Assembly: GCA_026874595.1 (NCBI GenBank) | Contig: CM049315.1 | Location: 71,841,416-71,905,415, forward strand | From: Sipunculus nudus | Taxonomy: Eukaryota; Annelida; Sipuncula; Golfingiida; Sipunculidae | DNA length: 64,000 bases | Direction: 5' to 3' | In this document: in pieces, positions 26,078 to 38,300 of the stretch | Layout of the letters: each line of letters opens with the position of its first letter | Numbering within the stretch: the stretch's first letter is position 1 | Notes under the pieces: generated by a model | What the model was told of the DNA's origin: nothing | The model's database searches: none | Seen by the model: the letters and a program-made list of their open reading frames with translations, nothing else | Program-made: the position numbers and the translations under genes

Positions 26078-26094
26078 GCTTAGTCCAGTTGAAA

Positions 26095-26338
26095 ATGGAG
26101 TATGAACATCTTGGACTTCTTCAGGACATGTTCCAGAGACAGTGTCTCCGGACTCCGGATAAAACAGCTGTAGTGACAGCTGACGGCAGACACATGACAT
26201 TTAAACAGCTTGATGAAGCAACAGAAGTCCTAGCAACACAGCTCCGCCTCCAGGGGGCAGAACCAAACAAAATTGTAGGAATCTACATGGAGCGCTGCCT
26301 GGAATATGTGGTGTCATATATTGCCATTCTGAAGTCAG
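26095..26338 (+). CDS. Exon 1 (aa 1-81), start of A domain
   Basis: Starts at ATG 26095 and ends before donor GTACGT. It encodes the usual A-domain opening ([17 protein letters not shown], then [18 protein letters not shown]). The acceptor TTTTTTAG ends at 26077, so 26078-26094 is 5' UTR. The frame is open back to the acceptor, so a longer N-terminus from an upstream exon cannot be excluded. Ends in phase 1. Confidence 0.9.
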
Positions 26339-29300
26339 GTACGTAAAGGTGACATCTATGTAGTTTTGCCATTCATGAGTGTGTGTGTGTGTGTGTGTGT
26401 GCATCTGTTAATCCTGTTCCGGCGTACAAGAATACCTTTAATGACATACTTTTATCCTGATATGGCACACCCTCTGTTGTTGAGTACTACACTGAAAGAG
26501 AAGGGAGTTAGATTAATCTCCGAAGTACAAGAGTCCTAGAAATCATATTTTTTATTTTTATAGTGTATCTCCAGGTGCTCCACATGAGAAACAGTGTTGC
26601 ACACAATGGAAGCACAATTTCCAAAGGTGCATGTGAACACATCTTCTTAATTCACAACTTAATGGTGATGCCATGTAGCAGTGCACTCAGTCTACATAGA
26701 AATATGAGAAATGCCATTAAGAGATGTATGTACAGGTAGGTCATATCAGGATTTTTGGTACGCCAGAAAAGGCAAATCAGTGTAAGACTTCACAAACCAT
26801 TTCAATGTGGAGGTGTGTTGACCCTTTGCAAAGAATTAAAGTTCTTACTGGTACCATGATTGCATTTTCCCTTTTTTTTTTAATTTTTATTTTAAATCTT
26901 ACATGTAAAGCATTTTTATAATAAAGATATAAATGTATGTAGGACAACCTCATATTAAATGCATGGATAATTAATGTTCTTAATTTTTTTATAGCCATAA
27001 AGTGATTTTTGCTGTGATTTTTTTTCCAAATTTAATTATTAATATTTCTTAAAATTTCGAACTCACACAGGCAGTGGATACATAGATTGTTCACAGAAAT
27101 AAAATACGGTTGACAGGAATCTTATAGCTATTTTAATGAAAGTGTAATTTCCTCTAGTACTTAAGAGTACTTTATTAAATTAGATTTTTTACTACCAGTA
27201 CTTAGATTTTGGTGTGTATGTGGCAAATGACCAAGTTTCATTAACATCATAGAATATTCACAAACATACAGTCACCTATTCACAAATGAACCTTGGAATA
27301 TGAGCCTAATAAGTGAATACAAACACAGTTTTGGGAGCTTACCACAAAAGGGATCCCCCCTCATAAGCAGATGCCTGCATTCTACCTACATTCCAAAGAA
27401 TACAGCTGTCATGTTCATTTAATATTTAGAAAACATTTGTTTAAAATATTTTATATAAAACTGATCTTTAATCAAGGGAGGATCCATCTCATTTTTTCAC
27501 TCATCAGTACTAAAGATGACATTGTATTTGTTAGTGGTGTGCTAATTAATCAATTAAATTGAAGATTGGTCATTTCTTTCATAACCAATTATAAATTGGT
27601 TAATGTTTTGCATGTTCTATCGTAAATGATTATATATTTACATATTATCAAGACAACATATTCTTATATTGTCAGGGATTTGAATAAGATAGGGCACATT
27701 AAACAGCGAAGAGCACTAAAACTTTTAAAACCTTGTGCAATGAATAATGTCAACAACTGGCCCATTACCTTGACCTTACAGCTTTATTTACAAGTTTGGC
27801 TGAATTTATACAGTCAATATTTTCGATATAATTCTATACAGCAAATTTTATGGTAACCCAGATGATACATAAAATAATCAATTAAGGCCAAAATAAAAAA
27901 AAGTATGGTTCTCAGGGATTTTTTTTTCAGAAATCAATGTGGGCGGGCGTTTTATTTAATTTTTTTTTGTATGTTTCGATAAAAATGTCAAATGATAAGG
28001 GAAAAACATGATAATAACAGATGTATTTTGCTAAACAAGCTAAAGCACTACATAACAAAGGAAATTGTATGATTTTATCTTCTTGAAAGAAATATCCGAG
28101 CAGCTGCCGCTCAAAATCAGTATGTTTCCGTTGAAAATTGAAATAAAAATTTTTGATGCGGGTGGGGGGGGGGGGGGTTAAAATTGATGCGGGCGGTGCC
28201 TGAGAACCATACCTTTAACTTTTTTTGGCCTAATAATTGATCATCGGTCTCGTTTTGTCTTTTAGTTATTGGATATGATTTTTCAGATGATTCCTGCCAC
28301 TAGTATTCATATGTTAATTTTCTGCTTTTTTCTCTTTCTTCAGGAGGTGCCTACATGCCGATGGACCTCAGTTACCCAGCTACTTTAGTCTCATCCATTT
28401 TGAGTGATGCAGAGCCAGTGTCAATCATAACATTCTCTCATCTCCGTGACAACCTGACAGGTATCTGCAACACTCTACCTATATTTGCATGCAAGATTTT
28501 AGAAGTTGAGAAGTTAAGTGAAAGAATGCTAAAACATTGAAAAATTTGAAACATGCTTGTGTAAGACATCAGAACTACCTACCACCCCTCATATATATAA
28601 GTGGACTGACCCATTCACAGTCTATCTCTATGGTAGACTGCCCTGGAGGTCAGGAAGACAGCCCTTCATATGTTCTCTAGCTCTTGAATGATACAGACGT
28701 GGGCCCAGCTCTGGGAGGGCACTTGGTCAAGTCACTTTGCTGTGCTAAGGGGCCAAACATTAATTCTATTAATAGTATTCTATTCTGTTATTGTTATTTA
28801 TGTTGTCTTTTATAAAAGGGAAACCTTTTGATAGAAACCACCTTGATTGTTATAGCTCTTTGACCATCATGACTAACTAATAGACTGGCAGTATATGTTT
28901 TGACTTAATAATAAAAAACATGCCAAATTCAGGCAGACGTTTCACCAATTAGGTGATTTAAAACTTAAACTACTTTTTCTTTTTTAGCATGGGGGGGGGG
29001 GGGGAATCCTACTTTGGGACTATCCTACACCATTGTATGATGGATAATATACTTGTTAATGAATATTCTGACTTTTATCAAAGGATAAGCGTTCTTTTGA
29101 ATAAAAATATTTATGTTGTATTGAATAAAATGTCATATTTGCTCAGATCTATTGCTAAAAAATATATCTGGCCTTTTTCATAAATCAGATGCCAGACACA
29201 TAACACTTCTGGACAAGGGATGGATAGATAAAATGAAGCAAGAAAACAGGAAGCACCCAGCCCCACCTGCGTTTGAAATGGGACTGGATGACATGGCCTA

Positions 29301-32300
29301 CACTGTCTACTCCTCAGGCACCACAGGGAAACCAAAAGGTAATGGAGGGTTCACATTTGCGATACTCTCAAAAGAAGGGAATATCATGAAAAAAAACCTA
29401 CCACCTGAGGTTACATGTTTTTCCAGTTTGTCAACATTGGTGTGTTTACAAACATGTTGTTGATAAACAAGTTCAAACATCCTCCACAAAGGCCGTATAA
29501 AACCTTTTTACAACCAAAATTACTCTTAGATCATTTATATATACACAAATGAAGCCAGAAATCATATAAATTCTTTATCAAATGTTAGGTGAATGGGCAC
29601 CTTTAAGGACTCGGACTTGCATGATTTAGACCCAGATGGCTTGAACTTGTACTTATACTTGGACTCAAATTATATGGACTCGGCTACATCACTGTGTGCT
29701 TGATTTCTGTTTATTTACTCAGGCATCAAGTGTCCACATCGAGGAGCGGTGTTTTCTTATCACTGTCTGTTTATTTACTCAGGCATCCAGTGTCCACATC
29801 GAGGAGCTGTGTTTTCTTATTACTGTCCATTTATTTCCTCAGGCATCCAGTGTCCACATCGAGGAGCGGTGTTTTCTTATCACTCGCTGTTTACTAACTC
29901 AGGCATCCAGTGTCCACATCGAGGAGCGGTGTTTTCTTATCACTCGCTGTTTACTAACTCAGGCATCCAGTGTCCACATCGAGGAGCGGTGTTTTCTTAT
30001 CACTGTCTGTTTATTTACTCAAGCATCCAGTGTCCACATCGAGGAGCGGTGTTTTCTTATCACTCGCTGTTTATTTACTCAGGCATCCAGGGTCCACATC
30101 GAGGAGCGGTGTTTTCTTATCACTGTCTGTTTATTTACTCAAGCATCCAGTGTCCACATCGAGGAGCGGTGTTTTCTTATCACTCGCTGTTTATTTACTC
30201 AGGCATCCAGGGTCCACATCGAGGAGCGGTGTTTTCTTATCACTGTCTGTTTATTTTCTCAGGCATCCAGTGTCCACATTGAGGAGCGGCATTTTCTTAT
30301 CACTGTAAGTTTATTTACTCAGGCATCCAGTGTCCACATCAAGGAGCAGTGTTTTCTTTTCACTGTCTAGTTATTTACTCAGGCATCCAGTGTCCACATC
30401 GAGGAGCGGTGTTTTCTTATCACTGTCTTTTTATTTACTCAGGCATCCAGTGTCCACATCGAGGAGCGGTGTTTTCTTATCACTGGAGACATGAGAATTA
30501 TCCTTACAAAGATGATGACAGAGAGGCCTGTAATGTCTTCTTTGTTTGGGAAATGCTGCGGCCATTATTGAGAGGTGAGACAATTAAGGTAGCACAATAG
30601 GGAAAAACTCCTAAATCTAAAATCAGTCCAAAAGTTGTTTTAAGTCTATATTAGACCCATAAAGTATGCATTATTTTAAACCTGGTACAGTGAACAGTTG
30701 GGTGTAATACATTTTTATGAACTTTTCAATTATTTTAATTATTTGTAACATTTAATTAGGTACACTATTATAAGCACCCAGTAACAGTAGGCCACTTTTC
30801 AGTGGACTAATATTAAACTACATCAAGTCTTTTTCTCTCTCTCCTATGTGTCTTATCTTTTTAAAAAAAAATTTTTTTTTAATTGAATCAAAATCTAAAA
30901 TTTCATTTTAAGACAGATAGAGATATAATGGCGGATTATCGTTTGTAAGCACCTATCACATGATCTGGAACCAGAATGGAATTCTGCAGATGTACATAGT
31001 GTTATGTTAAGCAAGCATTAAAAAATGTCGATGGTCACCTCCACCAAAAAAATCTAAAAAAAAAGAATGTTGTTCATTTACATTGTTTTGCAGTTAAAGT
31101 CATTAAATAGTTATTAGACAGGTGTAACATCAGTTATCTGTTGTAGGAGTAACCTTGTATGTGATCCCCGACACTGTTATTTATGACCCGACCTTGCTGT
31201 GTGAGTTCATCAAGGAACACCAGATTACCAGGCAGCTTTATACACCATCTCTGCTAGAGACCGTCATTGACAATGCGGGGGACCTTGTCCCGCAGGCGTT
31301 CAAGAGTATGAGGTTTGTATCTAAACTTTGTAATGCTTCTCATGCAGAGGTTATACACTGCAGTCATCCCAGTTCTCCTCTTGTGTAACTGCTGCTTTGT
31401 GTAACAAGGTTTTCTGGGTCTGAACACCAGGATGTGCACAGATCAAGGAATTGTAATCAGACCAATGAGAGCAGGGTATCACATTGTGCATCCAGCTCCA
31501 AATTTTAAATATGTGACACCTGCTCTCATTGGTCTGATTACACTGTTCTGGCCAAAAGTCCAATAATAAGACCAATGAGGGCAGGTGCCCCAATCTCCTA
31601 ACAACATGAAAATTAATATATGCTTATAAATTCATCACAGAGGTGTTATATAAGAATCTTTCTCGATAGTACATATAACCAAAAGTTTATTTGTACACAA
31701 GCTAAATGTCTCATACATTGTACTGATATAAATCAGGTAAATACTGTGGTTGGCTTTATTTTTGCGAGGCTGAAATGAGAGGATTTCTTAATTTTGAATG
31801 TTTCACGAGGGTTTCATTTTCGTGATTGCACCAGAACCTGTAAAATCTAGTAAAGCAGGTTCTGTATTGATTTAGAGTTTAGAAAAAATCCTATAATACC
31901 TTACTAATTTCTGGTTCAGTCATTAAATCAGAACTTGTTCTCACTTTCGATATGTATCACAGTCTGTGTGTACAGCTAATGAATGGGCCAGTTTCAAAAC
32001 CAGGCACAAATTTGAACTTGTTTATCAGAGGTCATCTTAGTTGATTAGGCATCATATTCCCAAGTTTCATATTAGCCAATATAGTAAAATTAAAACCCTC
32101 GTGAATAAAAAGACAACCACAGTAGCTGGCTTTGAAATATAAATGTATATGTAAATGTGCAGAATAAAGTTTAAGTTGTCTTAAAAGTTTGCGTACATGT
32201 ATATTATACAGTTTGTATATGTGTCTTTTGCCAGGACTATAATATTCTGTGGGGAGGTAGTGACCACTGCCCTGCTTGACCGCTGCATTAAAGCCATGCC

Positions 32301-35300
32301 ACACATCCAGTTTGTTAATCTGTATAGTATCTCGGAGGCCCATGACGTCACTTGTGCTGATCTTACACAGTGGTACAACTCAAAACAGGTACACAGTAGG
32401 CAGCAATATATTTGCATGGGCAGGATACCCTATTTAATATGATAACTGTACTTTACCCCTATTTTGTGTGATAGAATAAAATAGATTATTAAAACAGAGC
32501 AAACTTTCTGTGGGCACATTTAGCTGAAATTGATAAGGATGCAATATATTTGACTCATTTATGGTAATTCATTGCCATGTTTATATCAATAATTTACTTC
32601 TTTTCATAAAAAATAAAACTTGCCATGGATGAAAGTTGATGTTGTAATGTGTTAGCACACCCTGTCCAGCAAATTTTTAGCCAAATGGCTGTCTAATGCT
32701 AAAAAAAAGTATTAGAGTACTTGATTCCAGGTAATACTCACTGAATATTCAAGTCCAAAATTTATACTCAAATACTTGTGTCTACATGCATTTAATTGAA
32801 AATTGCTGTAAACTTTGATCATTCACCATTTATCAAGGGTTAGGGTTAGTACCCTTATCTCAGTGACAAGCACTTAAGGTTAGATATGCCAGGGCCACAG
32901 GGCGTTTGCTGAATAAATACATTTTACATTGTTTTTATTTAAATTTATATAGTCTTGTTTGCCTTCATTCAGCTTTTCCTGCCAATAAAAATAATAGCAG
33001 AAATGACTAATGACTTTGTTTTTAAAGTTTTCCATAAAATTCATATGTCTTAAGAAGAGTATTTTTTACAGGGTAACATAACAGACCATAAGTTCTGCCC
33101 AGTGGGTAAACTCCTGCCAGGTGTGAATATTGTGATTCTGGATGAGAAAAGGGAACCTCAGCCAGTTGGAGTGCCAGGAGAGGTGAGTGAATATTGTGAT
33201 TCTGGATGAGAAAAGGGAACCTCAGCCAGTTGGAGTGCCAGAAGAGGTGAGTGAATATTGTGATTCTGGATGAGAAAAGGGAACCTCAGCCAGTTGGAGT
33301 GCCAGGAGAGGTGAGTGAATATTGTGATTCTGGATGAGAAAAGGGAACCTCAGCCAGTTGGAGTGCCAGGAGAGATGAGTGAATATTGTAATTCTGGATG
33401 AGAAAAGGGAACCTCAGCCAGTTGGAGTGCCAGGAGAGGTGAGTGAATATTGTAATTCTGGATGAGAAAAGGGAACCTCAGCCAGTTGGAGTGCCAGGAG
33501 AGGTGAGTGAATATTGTAATTCTGGATGAGAAAAGGGAACCTCAGCCAGTTGGAGTGCCAGAAGAGGTGAGTGAATATTGTAATTCTGGATGAGAAAAGG
33601 GAACCTCAGCCAGTTGGAGTGCCAGGATAGGTGAGTGAATATTGTAATTCTGGATGAGAAAAGGTAACCTCAGCCAGTTGGAGTGCCAGGAGAGGTGAGT
33701 GAATATTGTGATTCTGTATGAGAAAAGGGAACCTCAACCAGTTGGAGTGCCAGGAGAGGTGAGTGAATATTGTGATTCTGGATGAGAAAAGGAATCCTCA
33801 GCCAGTTGGAGTGCCAGGAAAGGTGAGTGAATATTGTGATTCTGGATGAGAAAAGGGAACCTCAGCCAGTTGGAGTGCGAGGAGAGGTGAGTCAATATTG
33901 TGATTCTGGATGAGAAAAGGAAACCTCGATCAGCCAGTTGGAGTGCGAGGAGAGGTGAGTAAATATTGTGATTCTGGATGAGAAATGGGAACCTCAGCTA
34001 GTTGGAGTGCCAGGAGAGGTGAGTGAATATTGTGATTCTGGATGAGAAAAGGGAACCTCAGCCAGTTGGAGTGCCAGGAGAGGTGAGTGAATATTGTAAT
34101 TCTTGATGAGAAAAGGGAACCTCAGCCAGTTGGAGTGCCAGGAGAGGTGAGTGAATATTGTAATTCTGGATGAGAAAAGGTAACCTCAGCCAGTTGGAGT
34201 GCCAGGAGAGGTGAGTGAATATTGTGATTCTGTATGAGAAAAGGGAACCTCAGCCAGTTGGAGTGCTAGGAGAGGTGAGTGAATATTGTGATTCTGGATG
34301 AGAAAAGGAATCCTCAGCCAGTTGGAGTGCCAGGAGAGGTGAGTGAATATTGTGATTCTGGATGAGAAAAGGGAACCTCAGCCAGTTGGAGTGCCAGGAG
34401 AGGTGAGTGAATATTGTGATTCTGGATGAGAAAAGGAAACCTCGATCAGTCAGTTGGAGTGCCAGGAGAGGTGAGTGAATATTGTGATTCTGGATGAGAA
34501 ATGGGAACCTCAGCCAGTTGGAGTGCCAGGAGAGGTGAGTGAATATTGTGATTCTGGATGAGAAAAGGGAACCTAAGCCAGTTGGAGTGCCAGGAGAGGT
34601 GAGTGAATATTGTAATTCTGGATGAGAAAAGGTTACCTCAGCCAGTTGGAGTGCCAGGAGAGGTGAGTGAATATTGTGATTCTGTATGAGAAAAGGGAAC
34701 CTCAGCCAGTTGGAGTGCCAGGAGAGGTGAGTGAATATTGTGATTCTGGATGAGAAAAGGAATCCTCAGCCAGTTGGAGTGCCAGGAGAGGTGAGTGAAT
34801 ATTGTGATTCTGGATGAGAAAAGGGAACCTCAGCCAGTTGGAGTGCCAGGAGAGGTGAGTGAATATTGTGAATCTGGATGAGAAAAGGAAACCTCGATCA
34901 GCCAGTTGGAGTGCGAGGAGAGGTGAGTGAATATTGTGATTCTGGATGAGAAATGGGAACCTCAGCCAGTTGGAGTGCCAGGAGAGGTGAGTGAATATTG
35001 TGATTCTGGATGAGAAAAGGGAACCTCAGCCAGTTGGAGTGCCAGGAGAGGTGAGTGAATATTGTAATTCTGGATGAGAAAAGGGAACCTCAGCCAGTTG
35101 GAGTTCCAGGATAGGTGAGTGAATATTGTAATTCTGGATGAGAAAAGGTAACCCCAGCCAGTTGGAGTGCCAGGAGAGGTGAGTGAATATTGTGATTCTG
35201 TATGAGAAAAGGGAACCTCAGCCAGTTGGAGTGCTAGGAGAGGTGAGTGAATATTGTGATTCTGGATGAGAAAAGGAATCCTCAGCCAGTTGGAGTGCCA

Positions 35301-38300
35301 GAAGAGGTGAGTGAATATTGTGATTCTGGATGAGAAAAGGAAACCTTGATCAGCCAGTTGGAGTGCCAGGAGAGGTGAGTGAATATTGTGATTCTGGATG
35401 AGAAATGGGAACCTCAGCCAGTTGGAGTGCCAGGAGAGGTGAGTGAATATTGTGATTCTGGATGAGAAAAGGGAACCTAAGCCAGTTGGAGTGCCAGGAG
35501 AGGTGAGTGAATATTGTAATTCTGGATGAGAAAAGGAAACCTCAGCCAGTTTGAGTGCCAGGAGAGGTGAGTGAATATTGTGATTCTGGATGAGAAAAGG
35601 AAACCTCAGCCAGTTGGAGTGCCAGGAAAGATGAGTGAATATTGTGATTCTGGATGAGAAAAGGGAACCTCAGCCAGTTGGAGTGCCAGGAGAGAGGTGA
35701 GTGAATATTGTGATTCTGGATGAGAAAAGGAAACCTCGATCAGCCAGTTTGAGTGCCAGGAGAGGTGAGTGAATATTGTGATTCTGGATGAGAAATGGGA
35801 ACCTCAGCCAGTTGGAGTGCCAGGAGAGGTGAGTGAATATTGTGATTCTGGATGAGAAAAGGGAACCTCAGCCAGTTGGAGTGCCAGGAGAGGTGAGTGA
35901 ATATTGTGATTCTGGATGAGAAAAGGAAACCTCAGCCAGTTGGAGTGCCAGGAGAGGTGAGTGAATATTTTGATTCTGGATGAGAAAAGGGAACCTCAGC
36001 CAGTTGGAGTGCCAGGAAAGATGAGTGAATATTGTGATTCTGGATGAGAAAAGGGAACCTCAGCCAGTTGTAGTGCCAGGAGAGGTGAGTGAATATTGTA
36101 ATTCTGGATGAGAAAAGGGAACCTCAGCCAGTTGGAGTGCCAGGAGAGGTGAGTGAATATTGTAATTCTGGATGAGAAATTCAAATATAAACCAGTGGGA
36201 ATGCTAAGGAGAGGTTATTATTGAATCTGCCACAGTCAGACTTCCAAAATATAATTACAAAGAGTCATTCATTCACTTTATACTTCAGGAATAGTTACCA
36301 TTATAAACAAAAGGTCAGTGGGTGAATATTTTAAGTCATTTCGATGAGGTATTTAATTAGAGTTTACTTCAGGTAAATCTGTACAGATCTCTCCAGGCAG
36401 TCCAGGACAGTATAGTTGGTACATTAATATAAAATATATAATACTGGTATATATTAAAATACAATGTATATTTTATATGATAAATTTACAATTTAAGGAT
36501 GCTATGACATTTATAATAAATATGATTGCTTTTGGCCTTATTATTAGAAGGAAATTGGCTAGCTTCATTTAAAATATTGTAAATAAATCTGATATAGTAG
36601 CTTCATTGGGAAGCTTGTAATGTTATTTATTGGTTATTTAAGGATGGAAGGATTGTTTGGGTTGTGCTACCTGCACTAGAAGTCCAGTATGCCTCATTTT
36701 TCAAAACTAACCTTTGGTCAGAGTTAATTATCTCGCCAGTAAAAGATAAAGTGCACCAAAAAATTATTTTTGACCTCAACCTATTTTAAAAAAAGTGACT
36801 TAGGGTAGCTGTAGGCCCCTTGATCTTTAGGAGTTTGAACAGGATGATTTTGACCACATATCAGTATTATCAGTTATTACTGTTATTTTGCTACTCAATG
36901 TTCAACAAGATTTTCTACAATAGTCTGTCCCATTCCTTCATGTCCACCTGTTACAAATGGTAATGTAAAGTGAAAGATTAAAGGAAAAATCTTCAACAAG
37001 GTGAAGAAATACCTGCCTTACACCTAATTTAAGAAACAGAATTATTTAATTAAAATATGAGAAAACAGGCTACATTTTATAACATATCAGCCCCACATAT
37101 GGCGGTCAGGTCACTTGTCACTATCAAGACCATCCTCATTTGACAGCTGCTAATTGGATGATGTCATGCAAACACTAAAAATATTAATCAGCTAACACAA
37201 AGATCAATACTCGTGGAGGGACACATCAGGTCTGTCACATAACTGTTAAGATTCAAGGCAAGGTGAAACATAAACTAGAGATTTATTGTAAAATACTTAA
37301 TTTCTTTTTTTTGCCCATTATTTCCATATGCACCTTTCTAAGATATTTTTGTATAAATAGGCTATAAACTTTTAAGAAAATTATCTCCAATAACAGGTGG
37401 ACACATGTTGGTGGAATAGATGCTAGTAAATGCTAGACCAATATTATTATTACCATAAACTTTCCATTTATAACCTTGGAAACCGTACGCTTTCAGATCT
37501 TTGTTGGAGGACCTACTTTAGCCATTGGCTATTTGAAGAGACCTGAGATCAACAAGAAGAGATTTATAGCGAGACCAGCCTGTGTACCAGCTAAGGTTGG
37601 GGACCGCTTGTACAGCACGGGAGACAATGGTTACATACTGAGTGACGGCAGCCTGGAAATATGTGGACGTCTTGACAGCATGGTCAAGATCAGAGGCTAC
37701 TCCATAGAGATACAGGTTATATACACAGTTTGTAATCTCACTGTGTATATAGTTTTAATTTATATTTGCTCTAGCCATTTTAGGTCATGTTCCAGGCTTA
37801 TTAATGATTTAATTAGATAAATGGCAGTATACCTACCTTCTTCTCAGATTTATAAATTGTACATATGGTAAAGAGACTTACTCACTTACATAAACACTTT
37901 CACTTCCAGCCAAAGTGATCATGTTACATGGTTGGTTGACTGCCATAATTCAGGACAGGAATCTTGACAAAATGCCTTCAGTTTAGCAGCCCACATGAAA
38001 TCAGCTTTGAAAGCAGCGGAGGCTGAGGTGGCTCTGATGGTTTAACTTCATCAGAAAACGGACTTTACTGAGTCGTGGTTGTTCTCAAACTGTATCAACA
38101 ATGCCTAGGAATATTGAACCAAATGCCGACTGATGCGCAGTACTTCCTAAAGCCCAAAACACACTAATGCGCACATCACACGTGTGTCAAGCATCACGTG
38201 TCATGCATCCCGAAAAGTCGCTCCCCTCTATTTATCAATGACAAAACAGATTAATGTGATGCGGGCTTCAAGCATCAGCTATTGCCCCTGGAGAGATATT

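Noticed and set aside
29696..30370. 224-codon repetitive open frame over the 60-bp array
   Set aside because: A 60-bp unit without stops in a given phase stays open by arithmetic. Only the last copy belongs to exon 4; the rest is duplicated splice-site sequence.
29701..36180. CRISPR-like appearance of the 60-bp and 64-bp arrays
   Set aside because: Units are contiguous with no unique spacers, the genome is eukaryotic, and the unit is exon sequence.
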